64,000 nucleotides of DNA from Bacillota bacterium (GTDB lineage Bacteria; Bacillota; Clostridia; Lachnospirales; Lachnospiraceae), in assembly GCA_023392535.1 (NCBI GenBank), contig JAEVYY010000024.1:1-64000 (forward strand). The letters are read 5' to 3'. A model generated the notes under the pieces. It was not told where the DNA came from. It worked only from the letters and a program-made list of their open reading frames with translations, and ran no database searches. Position numbers and translations under genes: made by a program. Below, in pieces: positions 27,610 to 38,158 of the stretch (position 1 is its first letter; the number at the start of each line of letters is the position of its first letter).

Positions 27610-28120
27610 ATTTTTTGGCACTCCTTTTTTCTTCTTCCATAAATCGCTTGTTTAATAATAAAATAATAGGATACAAAAAAATTGTAATGACAACTGTGTA
27701 AACAATTTCCGGTAAAATTACATGTATAAAATAAAATGGAAACTGGAACTTACCTCTCAAAAGGAACATCAAAAAATACGTTACGAAACCATATGCGATA
27801 TCACTGAGTGTAATTAATATCAGTGGTAACTTAATATCTTCCGGATAAAATATTTTATGAAATGCACCATTCGCAAAGCCTATGTACATGTAGATCAATG
27901 CATAAAAGCCCAGCACCTGACCAAAGAAAATATCGATCAATAATCCGCTGAAAAAACCAATCACAATTCCAGATTTTTTTCCATTCATAAAACCAAAAAC
28001 AGACGTTACAATTATTAAGAGATTTGGTCCGATTCCACCAAAATTTAACGTACGGAAAACCGTACATTGTAAACAAAAACATAATATAATGGTGAATACC
28101 GTAATGATATTTCTTTTCAT
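27602..28120 (-). CDS. mreD: Rod shape-determining protein MreD
   Basis: MreD is an integral membrane partner of MreC in the elongasome. The 172-residue protein has about five hydrophobic segments and the usual pattern (LNFGGIGPNLLIIVTSVFGFMNGKKSGI; GFFSGLLIDIFFG). It lies between mreC and the PBP2 gene; its end overlaps the PBP2 start, implying coupled translation. Confidence 0.9.
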   Translation of the reverse strand: MKRNIITVFTIILCFCLQCTVFRTLNFGGIGPNLLIIVTSVFGFMNGKKSGIVIGFFSGLLIDIFFGQVLGFYALIYMYIGFANGAFHKIFYPEDIKLPLILITLSDIAYGFVTYFLMFLLRGKFQFPFYFIHVILPEIVYTVVITIFLYPIILLLNKRFMEEEKRSAKKFV

Positions 28121-28134
28121 GATTATTTCTCCAT

Positions 28135-29004
28135 TTAATTAGTGACCTTTTGTTTTAACTTCTTAATAATCAAAACTTCCTCTAAATGCTCAAAATCTAC
28201 CGCAGTTGTCAAATACCCTGACTTCGTTAAATTATTGGAATCGATTTGTATCTCACTGATATAGCCAATTAAAATTCCTGGTAAATATTTATCACTGATT
28301 TTAGAAGTTACGATCTTATCACCTTCTACGACTTTATTTGCACTGTCAACTAATTGCTCAAAGCGTATGATACCCGATTCCATTAATTCAAGATCGCCTG
28401 ACACGATCAATCTGTCTGAAGTTGCAAGAATCATTCCACTGACATTCGAATTATCATCTATGATAGAAGTGACTTTTGCCCAATTTGGTCCCACATTACT
28501 GATGCGACCTACTAGTCCTCCGCCAGCTATCACATTCATGTCTACCTCGATTCCATCCTTTGTGCCTTTATCTATGATGAAGGAATGGAACCAATTACCC
28601 GAATCTTTTCCGATAATACGCGCGCCGACTTTATCATATTGCGCATATTGTTCATCCAATTTATACAATTCCCGAAGATTATTCAATTCATATTTTTCCT
28701 GTTGCAATTCGGTCATTTGGACAGTAAGATCATCCACTTTTTGTTGTAATACTTTATTTTCCGCCAATACTTCCCTAAGCTGACCTAATTCTTCCACTCT
28801 GTTTGAAATCCAAGTGCCAACCGTAGTAACCCCATTTTGAAATGGTACAATAACATAACCTGATACAACACTTAGAGAACCACCCAGATAATCTGTGGTA
28901 AAAGTGATTCCCATCATCGCAACACATAAAAAAGTCAAAATTAATAAGAGATATTTACTAGGTAAATGAAATTTTTCTCTTTTCTTTTTTATTATAGGAC
29001 TCAT
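28135..29004 (-). CDS. mreC: Rod shape-determining protein MreC
   Basis: MreC is the bitopic scaffold linking MreB to the outer peptidoglycan enzymes. The 289-residue protein has one N-terminal membrane segment (about 19-40), a coiled coil (about 75-115) and the beta-rich domain with GARIIGKDSGNWFHSFIIDKG. The ATG overlaps the mreB stop by four bases (ATGA). Confidence 0.93.
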   Translation of the reverse strand: MSPIIKKKREKFHLPSKYLLLILTFLCVAMMGITFTTDYLGGSLSVVSGYVIVPFQNGVTTVGTWISNRVEELGQLREVLAENKVLQQKVDDLTVQMTELQQEKYELNNLRELYKLDEQYAQYDKVGARIIGKDSGNWFHSFIIDKGTKDGIEVDMNVIAGGGLVGRISNVGPNWAKVTSIIDDNSNVSGMILATSDRLIVSGDLELMESGIIRFEQLVDSANKVVEGDKIVTSKISDKYLPGILIGYISEIQIDSNNLTKSGYLTTAVDFEHLEEVLIIKKLKQKVTN

Positions 29005-30014
29005 TTACTCATTCCTTCTATGGTATACGCGACTGATTTATAATTATCTTCCTTTATGATCTTCCCTAAGCCAAGTACTACACTCTGCAATGGATTTGCA
29101 GAAATATTTACTTTCAGTCCGGTTCCAACATTGATAAGTTCACTTAAATGATTGACCTGTGATGCTCCACCAGTTAGATAAACTCCTTTCCGATAGATAT
29201 CTGCAGCCAATTCTGGAGGCGTTCTTTCCAAAATCACCTTGATATTGTCTATGATCGTATTGAAATGCTCCCTTAAGGCTTGGTCCACAATATCTGTCGG
29301 AATTTCTTTTTCTACAGGCAGTCCTGTTACAATATCTCTTCCATATACGACCGCTTTTTGTCCGGAAGCCTCCAGATCTTTCATAGAAATTTTAACATTT
29401 TCAGCTGTTTTACCGCCTATTAATAAACTAAACTCATGACGAACTGCATTTTTGATCGCTTCATCAAATTTATTACCACCAATTTTAATCAATTTACTTA
29501 ATACAATTCCACCCAATGACAATATTGAAATTTCAGTGGTATCAAAACCAACATTCACAACGAGAACTCCCTGTGAATTTTTAACATCTATTTCTAGTCC
29601 AAGCCCATCTGCAATTGCTTTTTCAACTACCTGAATTCTTTTGGCTTTCACGTTTGCATCTTTTATTAAATCATAAAAGGCTCTTTTTTCAACTTCCGTA
29701 ATATCGGTTGGAACGGCAACGATATAGTCTGCCTGTTTCAGATTATTCTTGCAGATATCGGAAAGAAAGTATTTGAGCAATGTCTGCATGCTCTTGATAT
29801 CAGCAATTACACCATTACATAGTGGATAAGAAATATGAATATTTTTAGGTGCCTTCTCATACATTTCAAATGCGGAATTCCCATAAGCAAATAAATCTTG
29901 TTTGTTTGCAATGGCAATCATATTTCTTTCTACCATAATAGAATCATCGTTACGGCTATAAATCTTTATATTGCTAGTACCTAAATCGATACCAAATAAG
30001 TTGTTTGACAACAT
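29001..30014 (-). CDS. mreB: MreB-like actin homologue
   Basis: MreB forms membrane-bound filaments that guide side-wall synthesis. The 337-residue protein has the actin-like phosphate-1 loop FGIDLGTSNIKIY, the phosphate-2 region VNVGFDTTEISILSLGG and the adenosine motif YLTGGASQV. Sequence is more divergent than canonical MreB, so it may be an Mbl/MreBH-type paralogue. It starts the mreBCD-PBP2 block and overlaps mreC by four bases. Confidence 0.9.
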   Translation of the reverse strand: MLSNNLFGIDLGTSNIKIYSRNDDSIMVERNMIAIANKQDLFAYGNSAFEMYEKAPKNIHISYPLCNGVIADIKSMQTLLKYFLSDICKNNLKQADYIVAVPTDITEVEKRAFYDLIKDANVKAKRIQVVEKAIADGLGLEIDVKNSQGVLVVNVGFDTTEISILSLGGIVLSKLIKIGGNKFDEAIKNAVRHEFSLLIGGKTAENVKISMKDLEASGQKAVVYGRDIVTGLPVEKEIPTDIVDQALREHFNTIIDNIKVILERTPPELAADIYRKGVYLTGGASQVNHLSELINVGTGLKVNISANPLQSVVLGLGKIIKEDNYKSVAYTIEGMSK

Positions 30015-30029
30015 AAAAACCCCTTTCTT

Positions 30030-30719
30030 TTATAAAAGTTCTGCTTCTTTAAAACTCATATATTTGTTATCCCCGATAATAATATGATCAATCAGAGGAA
30101 TTCCAATTAATTTTGCGACATCCATAATTCTCTTTGTAATCTGTATATCCTGTTTGCTCGGTGTGGGATCTCCACTCGGATGATTATGAAGCAATAGGAT
30201 ATATACTGCTTTATTTTGCAATGCTAATAAAAATATTTCTCTTGGAGAAAGCAAGGACGAATTTACCGTTCCCTGTGATACAATACAATCATTAATAATT
30301 CGATTCTTATTATCTAGCATTACCAATAAGATGCGTTCTGTTTCAATATGTCTTAATTCTTCCATGTAATAATCTGCAACTGTCCCTGGCTGGTCTATTT
30401 GCAAGCTCAGTTTGGCACTTGCTTTTGATAAACGCTTTGACAGTTCTGAGATACATTTAATCTTAATGGCCTTAACCACTCCAATACCGCGTATCGTCAT
30501 CAGATCAGATAAAGAGACATGATGGAGACCAAGCAATCCTAATCTCGGGTCAGCAAGATCCAGCACCTTCCTTCCGATCATAACAGAATTTTCATCTTTT
30601 GTGCCTGTTCTAATGATAATTGCAAGGAGCTCTGAATCCGTTAGCGCTTCTGCCCCCAGTTTTTGAAATTTTTCATATGGCTTATCCATATTTTTTGTCT
30701 TATCTTCCATTTTTTTCAA
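30030..30719 (-). CDS. radC: RadC-family JAB domain protein
   Basis: The 229-residue protein has an N-terminal helix-hairpin-helix part (TIRGIGVVKAIKIKCISELSKR) and a C-terminal JAB/MPN domain with the metal motif HNHPSGDPTPSKQD. RadC was named for DNA repair, but its function is unproven. A TTG at 30719 is the likely start because GGGAG lies six bases upstream; an ATG three codons later is too far from that site. It lies before mreB, a common order. Confidence 0.9.
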   Translation of the reverse strand: MKKMEDKTKNMDKPYEKFQKLGAEALTDSELLAIIIRTGTKDENSVMIGRKVLDLADPRLGLLGLHHVSLSDLMTIRGIGVVKAIKIKCISELSKRLSKASAKLSLQIDQPGTVADYYMEELRHIETERILLVMLDNKNRIINDCIVSQGTVNSSLLSPREIFLLALQNKAVYILLLHNHPSGDPTPSKQDIQITKRIMDVAKLIGIPLIDHIIIGDNKYMSFKEAELL

Positions 30720-30770
30720 ACTTAACTCCCATTATATGTTCTCCAGACATATCTATAATGGAATCGTTCC

Positions 30771-31010
30771 TTACAAGTATTTAAAAATTAAAACACCTAT
30801 CATAATACCAATTATACTGGAAACAGTAATCTTAATGGTAAGCGCAAATGTGACAGCCAGAATTCCTAAATCTAAAATGACTGGATTGGTAAGTCCAAAA
30901 GTCTGTCCATAGTTTAACCACGTATTCGGAAAAAGACTACCAACAAAGCCGCCTGCAACAATACCTGCCAGAATCATAAGAAAACATGCCCAATGATTCT
31001 TCTTTCTCAT
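30771..31010 (-). CDS. Small membrane protein, DUF4321-like
   Basis: The 79-residue protein has two hydrophobic segments (about residues 8-25 and 45-78) with GIVAGGFVGSLFP between. It matches the DUF4321 pattern found before radC-mreB in Clostridia. It is probably part of the same neighbourhood as the cell-shape genes; function unknown. Confidence 0.7.
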   Translation of the reverse strand: MRKKNHWACFLMILAGIVAGGFVGSLFPNTWLNYGQTFGLTNPVILDLGILAVTFALTIKITVSSIIGIMIGVLIFKYL

Positions 31011-31045
31011 ATGTAACCTCCAAAAAAATTATCGAATGACATAAC

Positions 31046-31078
31046 AGTTACTGAGTGCATGGTTAGCACCCAGTAACT
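31046..31078. repeat. Inverted repeat between two minus-strand genes
   Basis: AGTTACTG..GTGC (31046-31058) pairs with GCAC..CAGTAACT (31066-31078). It lies after the gene at 31179-32483 and before the DUF4321-like gene. There is no adjacent U tract, so it is a weak terminator candidate. Confidence 0.4.
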
Positions 31079-31178
31079 AGAAATAGTTTATCACAAATAC
31101 AAATTAATGTATACCAAAATAGCGAGAAATATTTCGACATAAATCCAGACAATTCGTACCAGTTGCTTTATGTTCGGT

Positions 31179-32483
31179 TCATATCAAATTCCAATCTCTT
31201 TTTATGATTCCTTCCTTTACTAATGCCTGTAAAGATTTTAAGATACCTAATTTTGCATGTGCAAAGGTAAGACCACCTTGAAAATACACGGCATAAGGTG
31301 GTTTGATGGGAGCATCCGCACTTAATTCTATAGAGGAACCAGATATAAACGCTCCGGCGGCCATGATAACGTCACTGTCATAGCCGGGCATGGCCCAAGG
31401 CTCTGGTGATACAAAGCTGTCAACAGAAGCTGCGGATTGGATCCCCTTACAAAATGCAATAACACCTTCTGCACACCCCAGTTCGACTGCCTGTATAATA
31501 TCGTGCCTTGACTCCGTACTATTGGGAATTACTGGATAACCCAGTCTTTCATAAATATTTGCTGCAAATATAGCTCCTTTTACCGCACAAGACGTTACCG
31601 TCGGAGCCAAAAATAATCCTTGATAAAAAGAACCTAATACCCCAAGAGAAGCACCTACTTCTTTTCCAAGCCCTGGAGAAGTCAAACGAAATGCGGCATT
31701 TTCAACGTACTTTTTTCTACCCGCAATATATCCACCAATTGGTGCTAAACCACCACCTGGATTTTTGATCAAAGACCCTACCACCATATCGGCACCAACA
31801 TCTGTTGGTTCAATTTTTTCTACAAATTCACCATAACAATTATCAACCATACAAATAATTTCTGGATTGATCTTTTTTATAAATGCAATCAACTCCCCTA
31901 TTTTCTTGACCGAAAGTGTGGGTCTCGTTTGGTAGCCCTTTGACCTTTGAATGGTCACTAGTTTCGTTTTTTTCTGGATTGCATTTTGAATCTGCTCGTA
32001 ATCGAACTCTCCGTTTGCAAGCAAATCTACCTGTTTATAAGTGATACCATATTCCTTTAAGGAACCATTTGACTCTCTGATTCCAATCACTTCTTCCAGC
32101 GTATCATAGGGTTTCCCAACAGGAGACAGTAATTCATCACCCGGTCTCAAATTGCTCATCAATGCAAGGGCGAGGGCATGCGTACCACAAGTTATTTGAG
32201 GCCTTACCAATGCATCCTCTGTATGAAAAACAGATGCATAGACTGCTTCTAACGTATCCCTGCCTATATCATTATAACCATATCCAGTTGTTCCTAATAA
32301 ACACGCTTCACTTACTTTGTTTTTCTGCATCGCTTCAATGACTTTTAACTGGTTGTATTCAGCTGTCTGGTCTATCATCTGAAATCTGTCTGTCAAAGTC
32401 TCTAAGATGGTTTCTCCGAATGCATATACATCTTCCTCAATCCCCATATCCTGATATATCTTTTTCATTGGTGCTGCATCCAT
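31179..32483 (-). CDS. Methionine gamma-lyase family PLP enzyme (YnbB-like)
   Basis: The 434-residue protein belongs to the cystathionine/methionine gamma-lyase-like family once called aluminium resistance proteins. PLP-binding features are MVDNCYGEFVE and VGSLIKNPGGGLAPIGGYIAG with the likely PLP lysine. The start follows the miaA stop with no gap (GGAG inside miaA), so it is translated with miaA in the mutS-mutL-miaA group. The exact substrate is not established. Confidence 0.85.
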   Translation of the reverse strand: MDAAPMKKIYQDMGIEEDVYAFGETILETLTDRFQMIDQTAEYNQLKVIEAMQKNKVSEACLLGTTGYGYNDIGRDTLEAVYASVFHTEDALVRPQITCGTHALALALMSNLRPGDELLSPVGKPYDTLEEVIGIRESNGSLKEYGITYKQVDLLANGEFDYEQIQNAIQKKTKLVTIQRSKGYQTRPTLSVKKIGELIAFIKKINPEIICMVDNCYGEFVEKIEPTDVGADMVVGSLIKNPGGGLAPIGGYIAGRKKYVENAAFRLTSPGLGKEVGASLGVLGSFYQGLFLAPTVTSCAVKGAIFAANIYERLGYPVIPNSTESRHDIIQAVELGCAEGVIAFCKGIQSAASVDSFVSPEPWAMPGYDSDVIMAAGAFISGSSIELSADAPIKPPYAVYFQGGLTFAHAKLGILKSLQALVKEGIIKRDWNLI

Positions 32484-33434
32484 TTAATCCCTACTCCTTT
32501 TTTGTATTTGTTGTATGATGCGTTCTAATATTTTTTCATCATCATACTGATATTGTCCCTTTTCAATCCATGTGACATCCCGTTCCCTGCGAAACCAGGT
32601 AAGTTGCCTTTTCGCGAAATGTCTGGTATTTCGTTTGATGAGAGAAACGGCTTCTTCTAACGTACATTCTCCATCCAGATAAGAAAACATTTCTTTATAG
32701 CCCAGACCTTGCATAGCGACGGATTCCCTTTGGCACCCCATGTCTTTCAGTATCTGTACTTCACGGATAAGTCCCTCTTCTAGCATAATGTCAACCCGTT
32801 TATCGATATTCATATAGATTCGTTCTCTATGGTCTGTCAAAACAAAATATTGAAATGCATAAGGGGACTCCTTTTGATGTTCTGCTTCGTTATGCAAAGA
32901 AATTTTAGTTCCTGTCTTTTCATAAAATTCGAGTGCTCTTATCACGCGTTTTCTATTATTTTCATGGATCAATAATGCCGATTCGGTATCTACTTTTTTC
33001 AACATGGCGTGTAGATAGGCATCACCATGTAGGCGCGCCGATTCTTCCAAAGAGTTTCGGTATGACATATCTTCATCATTGCTTGTAAAATCAATATCAT
33101 ATAAAACGGCTTGAATGTAAAAACCCGTGCCTCCCACTAAAATAGGAATATTACCATGGCTATATATGATATCCATATATTTTTTTGCCATTTTTTGAAA
33201 AATTGTTACATTAAAATCTTCCGATGGCTCTATACAATCAATCATATAATGAGGAACGCCCTGCATTTCTTCCGGACTGATTTTTGCAGAACCAATATCC
33301 ATATGTTTATATACCTGCATAGAATCGGCGGAGATAATCTCTCCGCCGATGGCTTTTGCCAATGCAATTGATAATCTTGTTTTACCGACAGCAGTAGGTC
33401 CGGTTAATACAATAAGGGCATTTTTTTCTGACAT
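32484..33434 (-). CDS. miaA: tRNA dimethylallyltransferase
   Basis: MiaA prenylates A37 of tRNAs reading codons that begin with U. The 316-residue protein has the P-loop GPTAVGKTRLSIALA, EIISADSMQVYKHMDIGSAK and PILVGGTGFYIQAVL, all diagnostic. AGGAGA precedes the ATG. It lies directly after mutL, the usual Firmicutes order. Confidence 0.96.
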   Translation of the reverse strand: MSEKNALIVLTGPTAVGKTRLSIALAKAIGGEIISADSMQVYKHMDIGSAKISPEEMQGVPHYMIDCIEPSEDFNVTIFQKMAKKYMDIIYSHGNIPILVGGTGFYIQAVLYDIDFTSNDEDMSYRNSLEESARLHGDAYLHAMLKKVDTESALLIHENNRKRVIRALEFYEKTGTKISLHNEAEHQKESPYAFQYFVLTDHRERIYMNIDKRVDIMLEEGLIREVQILKDMGCQRESVAMQGLGYKEMFSYLDGECTLEEAVSLIKRNTRHFAKRQLTWFRRERDVTWIEKGQYQYDDEKILERIIQQIQKRSRD

Positions 33435-33442
33435 ACACTCTC

Positions 33443-35356
33443 CTATACAATTCTCTTGAATTTCTTCTCAACCTCATATTTTGACATGGAAATAATCGTT
33501 GGCCTTCCATGAGGGCAGTGATATGGATTGTCAAGCTCCAATAATTCATCTAACAGGACACTTACCTCTTCCATGGTAAGACTATTATTCCCTTTCACCG
33601 CGGCTTTACAAGACATGGAGGCTAATTTCTCTAAAATCACAGTGGGTTGGCTCATTCTATTATTTTCAATTAATTCATCTAAAATATCCTGAAATAAACT
33701 TTTTTCATCGCATCCATACAGATCTGTCGGTACGCTTCTAAGCGCATATTCATTTCCACCAAAACATTCCATTTCAAAACCTATTTCTTGAAAATAAGTC
33801 TGGTATTGTTTCAAGATATCTTCTTCTTTACTACTAAGCGTAACAATGACAGGAGGATTCAGGGTTTGTGTGATAATCTCTTTATCGTTTATTTTTTTTA
33901 GCAAAGCTTCATACTTTACCTTTTCATGTGCGGCATGCTGATCCATGAAGAATATTTTATCACGGTATGCAATTATCCAGTATGTATCAAAAATCTGTCC
34001 CAATATTTGATATTCATTTCTTGCTTCTTTCGTTAATAATTTATCATCAAAAAAATTCATTTGGGTATGCTTTTCAATAATAACTTGGTCCTTCGGTTTG
34101 ATTATATTCGAATGGAAATCATCACTATTTGTGACCACTTTTGTATTTCCACTACCAAAGACCTGAGATGGCTTTACACTTTGCAGTACGTTTTCAAAAT
34201 TTCCTTTTCTTTCTACTCCGACGGAATATACCGGAGTCTCCCTAACACAATCTGCCTGAATTCGATTCACCTCAAAAGGTTCCGGTGCTTTCTTTTCAAC
34301 CATATTGGAATATTCTGAATTCTTTTTATCTTCCTTAAGTAAATCCATGGATATCTCAGGAATCAATTCTTGTACAGATAATGATTCCCTTACTGCTTCT
34401 AAAATATTCTGATGCAATTCATTCTGATCAGAAAATCGTATTTCCATTTTTGTCGGATGTACATTTACATCTATTTTATCCGGATCCACCTCGATATGGA
34501 GGATCACAAACGGAAATTTATGTTGCATAGTAAAAGGTTTAAATGCTTCTTCCACAGATTTGCATAAGAGATCACTTTTAATATATCTATGGTTCACAAA
34601 AAACTTTTCAAAGCTCCGATTTGCCCGATTAATGATGGGTTTTCCAATAAATCCACTTACTGTCAGAGAATCATTCGTAAGATAAATTGGAAGTAATTCT
34701 TTTGTGGTATCCCTACCATAGATACGATAAATAATTTCCTTTAAATCACCATTACCTGAAGTGTGGAACTTTAATTGCCCATTTACTACATATTTAAATG
34801 ATATTTCAGGTTTTGACATAGCCATATTTTCCATAAGCTCAGAAATATAGCTCGCCTCCGTCTGATGTGATTTTAAAAACTTTCTTCTCGCTGGTGTATT
34901 AAAAAATAAATTACGGACTATAATCGTAGTCCCATCAGGAGCACCAATATCCTCAATTTCTTTTTCCATGGCACCTTCAATTACATAGCGGACACCCATT
35001 AAAGATACATTTTGTTTTGTCACAAACTCAACCATGGAAACAGCTGCGATACTTGATAATGCCTCACCCCGAAAACCTAAACTTGAGCAGGATAAAAGAT
35101 CTTCTGCACTTTTTATTTTACTAGTGGCATGACGTAAGAATGCTTTTTCAATTTGTTCTTTTGCTATTCCTGCACCATTATCGGTAACCCGAATAAGTGA
35201 GATTCCACCTTGTTTGATCTCTACTGTCACCGCTGTTGCCAAAGCATCTATCGCATTCTCAACTAATTCTTTTACCACACTGGCAGGTCTTTCCACGACC
35301 TCTCCCGCCGCAATCTTGTCAATGGTTTCGTTATCTAGGATTTGAATTGTATTCAT
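33443..35356 (-). CDS. mutL: DNA mismatch repair protein MutL
   Basis: MutL couples MutS recognition to strand removal. The 637-residue protein has the GHKL ATPase motifs (VVKELVENAIDA, DNGAGI, GFRGEALSSI) and a C-terminal domain with the endonuclease motif DQHAAHEKVKYE and CKAAVKG and CPHGRP, which mark the nicking type of MutL. The ATG at 35356 is chosen because AAAGGAG lies just upstream; an earlier GTG overlaps mutS. It follows mutS directly. Confidence 0.96.
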   Translation of the reverse strand: MNTIQILDNETIDKIAAGEVVERPASVVKELVENAIDALATAVTVEIKQGGISLIRVTDNGAGIAKEQIEKAFLRHATSKIKSAEDLLSCSSLGFRGEALSSIAAVSMVEFVTKQNVSLMGVRYVIEGAMEKEIEDIGAPDGTTIIVRNLFFNTPARRKFLKSHQTEASYISELMENMAMSKPEISFKYVVNGQLKFHTSGNGDLKEIIYRIYGRDTTKELLPIYLTNDSLTVSGFIGKPIINRANRSFEKFFVNHRYIKSDLLCKSVEEAFKPFTMQHKFPFVILHIEVDPDKIDVNVHPTKMEIRFSDQNELHQNILEAVRESLSVQELIPEISMDLLKEDKKNSEYSNMVEKKAPEPFEVNRIQADCVRETPVYSVGVERKGNFENVLQSVKPSQVFGSGNTKVVTNSDDFHSNIIKPKDQVIIEKHTQMNFFDDKLLTKEARNEYQILGQIFDTYWIIAYRDKIFFMDQHAAHEKVKYEALLKKINDKEIITQTLNPPVIVTLSSKEEDILKQYQTYFQEIGFEMECFGGNEYALRSVPTDLYGCDEKSLFQDILDELIENNRMSQPTVILEKLASMSCKAAVKGNNSLTMEEVSVLLDELLELDNPYHCPHGRPTIISMSKYEVEKKFKRIV

Positions 35357-35379
35357 ACTGTCTCCTTTCTTTTGTTCTT

Positions 35380-38031
35380 CTACCACCTGTTCTTTAATTT
35401 GTTTTGAAGACTATATAACGTGTTTAACGCATCGATTGGTGTCAGATTACTAATATCGATTTCTTTTAATTCCTTTACTACATCTTCATCTTTAACCGTA
35501 TCAAACAGGGATATTTGTTCCAAATCGACCTGATCTAATTTAGCAACTTTCTTTTTATCAGTCTTATGATTGATCTCTATTGCCTGCACTCTTCTGGTAA
35601 TATCATTGTCTGATAATTGTTCTACGATCTCCTTAGCCCGGTCTATTACAAAATCAGGAACCCCAGCCAGTTTGGCTACTTGAATACCATAACTTTTATC
35701 AGCACCGCCTTTTATGATTTTTCTTAGAAAGACAATATCATCTCCCTTTTCTTTTACAGCGATACAATAATTATTTACATTATTCATTTTGTCTTCCAAC
35801 TCTGTCAGCTCATGATAATGCGTGGCAAACAGGGTCTTGGCACCTAATAATTTACGATTGCTGATATGCTCAATCACTGCCCAGGCAATACTCAAACCAT
35901 CAAATGTAGAGGTGCCTCTTCCAATCTCGTCTAAAATTAGTAAGCTATTTGAAGTCGCGTTTCTAAGAATGTTTGCAACTTCATTCATCTCCACCATAAA
36001 CGTACTCTGTCCGCTTGCAAGATCATCCGATGCTCCAACTCTGGTAAATATTCGATCCACAATACCAATATCTGCACTTTTTGCCGGCACGAAACATCCT
36101 ATTTGAGCCATTAATACAATAAGTGCTGACTGACGCATATAAGTTGATTTCCCAGCCATATTAGGTCCTGTAATGACTGAAACACAATGAGAATCATTGT
36201 CAAGATAAGTATCATTATCAATAAACATATCATGATCAATCATTTTTTCCACAACAGGATGCCTGCCACCTTTAATATGAACGATACCTTTTTCATTCAG
36301 CGAAGGACGTACGTATTGATTGCGTTCCGCAACCAGAGAAAGTGAGGCAAATACATCCAGCTTTGCAATTGCCTTTGCGGTTTTTTGAATACGTTCTAAT
36401 TCTGCGGCAACGGTATCACGTATGTCACAAAAAATATCGTATTCCAATGTGTACAATTTATCTTCCGCATTTAAAATGGTGTCTTCCAATTCTTTTAATT
36501 TTGGTGTCGTATAACGCTCTGCATTTGCCAATGTCTGTTTCCGGATATAATCATCCGGAACCATATTTTTATAAGAATTGGTAACTTCAAAATAATACCC
36601 AAAGACTTTATTATATTTGATCTTCAGTCCCTTGATACCAGTACGTTCTCTGTCTTTATTCTCAAGTTCGGCTAACCAGTTCTTCCCTTCTGTTTTTGCC
36701 CGACGCAAGGTATCAATATCTGCATGAAATCCCTCTTTTATGATCCCCCCTTCTCTTATGGCTATAGGCGGCTCTTCTAAGATAGAAAGCCTGATCAATT
36801 CATAAATATCTTCTAAAGGGTCAATATCTTCATTGATTTTATTCAGTAATTTCTTTTGAAATCCGTCTAAAACGGTCTTGATGGGAGGAAGCATTTTAAG
36901 TGAATTGCGAAATGCTATCATATCTCTTGGATTCGCAGATTTATAACTAACTTTACTTAATAATCTCTCTAAATCATAAATCGCATTGAGGTATTCCCGA
37001 ATTTCATCTCTCCCAACAGGTTCTGCTGACAATGCTTCGATTACATCCAGACGTTCTGTAATAACAGTCCGATCGACTAAAGGCTGCTCCAAATAACTAC
37101 GCAGCGTTCTAGCTCCCATGGCTGTCTTTGTCTTATCTAATACCCAAAGCAGGGAACCTCTTTTTTGTTTTTCCCTCAATGTTTCTGTTAATTCCAAATT
37201 ACGTCTTGTAGAACTGTCAAGTAACATATACATACTTGTTACATAGGGATATAAATGGGTAAAATGATCCAGACCTATTTTTTGCGTTTCTATTAAATAT
37301 TGTAATAGAGCACCAGCAGCAATCACTCCGGCTGAAAACTCTCCTATACCTAGCCCAGACAGATCGGAAACTTTAAAATGCTTCATAATAGAACGTTTGC
37401 AAGAATCATCATCAAAATACCAAGAATCCAGTGAAGAAACCGAAATGTGCATTCTTTCCTTCAGGTCTTCCACATTCAGTCCACTGACCATTAAAGCATC
37501 ATTACCTATAATTTCAATTGGCATATATTTATAGATTTCATCTAACAGTTTTTTACAGTCATCCACTTCCGTTAAATAGTAGTCTCCTGTAGTGACATCA
37601 GCAATAGAAATTCCAATTTTATTAGGCATGTAAACAATACACATCAAATAATTATTTTTTGAATCTTCCAATGCCTGTACATTTAAATTGGTTCCTGGAG
37701 TTACAATTCTTACTACTTCTCTTTTTACAAGGCCTTTAGCGAGCTTTGGATCTTCCACTTGCTCACAAATTGCAACCTTATACCCTTTGGAAACCAGTTT
37801 GTTTAAATAACCGTCAACTGCATGATAGGGAATCCCACACATAGGAGCCCGTTCTTCCAATCCACAGCTTTTCCCTGTCAACGCTATCTCTAATTCTTTC
37901 GATGCAACGATCGCATCTTCAAAAAACATTTCATAAAAATCCCCAAGTCTGTAAAATAAGATACAGTCTTTATTTTCTTCCTTAGTCTCTCTATATTTCT
38001 GCATCATTGGCGTTAATGCTTTTGTATCCAC
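35380..38031 (-). CDS. mutS: DNA mismatch repair protein MutS
   Basis: MutS recognises mismatches and small loops. The 883-residue protein starts LTPMMQKYRETK with the mismatch-reading FYEMF motif, and has Walker A GPNMAGKSTYMRQ, LLILDEIGRGTSTFDG and ATHYHELTEL. The start is GTG, with GGGAG about eight bases upstream, and fits the family's N-terminus. It begins the mutS-mutL-miaA group after a strong hairpin terminator. Confidence 0.97.
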   Translation of the reverse strand: MDTKALTPMMQKYRETKEENKDCILFYRLGDFYEMFFEDAIVASKELEIALTGKSCGLEERAPMCGIPYHAVDGYLNKLVSKGYKVAICEQVEDPKLAKGLVKREVVRIVTPGTNLNVQALEDSKNNYLMCIVYMPNKIGISIADVTTGDYYLTEVDDCKKLLDEIYKYMPIEIIGNDALMVSGLNVEDLKERMHISVSSLDSWYFDDDSCKRSIMKHFKVSDLSGLGIGEFSAGVIAAGALLQYLIETQKIGLDHFTHLYPYVTSMYMLLDSSTRRNLELTETLREKQKRGSLLWVLDKTKTAMGARTLRSYLEQPLVDRTVITERLDVIEALSAEPVGRDEIREYLNAIYDLERLLSKVSYKSANPRDMIAFRNSLKMLPPIKTVLDGFQKKLLNKINEDIDPLEDIYELIRLSILEEPPIAIREGGIIKEGFHADIDTLRRAKTEGKNWLAELENKDRERTGIKGLKIKYNKVFGYYFEVTNSYKNMVPDDYIRKQTLANAERYTTPKLKELEDTILNAEDKLYTLEYDIFCDIRDTVAAELERIQKTAKAIAKLDVFASLSLVAERNQYVRPSLNEKGIVHIKGGRHPVVEKMIDHDMFIDNDTYLDNDSHCVSVITGPNMAGKSTYMRQSALIVLMAQIGCFVPAKSADIGIVDRIFTRVGASDDLASGQSTFMVEMNEVANILRNATSNSLLILDEIGRGTSTFDGLSIAWAVIEHISNRKLLGAKTLFATHYHELTELEDKMNNVNNYCIAVKEKGDDIVFLRKIIKGGADKSYGIQVAKLAGVPDFVIDRAKEIVEQLSDNDITRRVQAIEINHKTDKKKVAKLDQVDLEQISLFDTVKDEDVVKELKEIDISNLTPIDALNTLYSLQNKLKNRW

Positions 38032-38075
38032 AAATGAATTCTCCCTTGTTATCTTATGAATTCTTTCTGTTAAGA

Positions 38076-38112
38076 AAGCGAGTGTTCAACGCAAAACGTT
38101 GTACACCCGCTT
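38076..38112 (-). terminator. Strong hairpin after the amino-acid ABC operon
   Basis: AAGCG.GTGT.CAACG (38076-38091) pairs with CGTTG.ACAC.CGCTT (38097-38112) around a short loop, and on the minus strand the stem is followed by TCTT. It separates the ABC operon from mutS. Confidence 0.6.
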
Positions 38113-38158
38113 CAAATATAACACAAATTGTAGTTTAAAACAAATTAATTCTTTATCA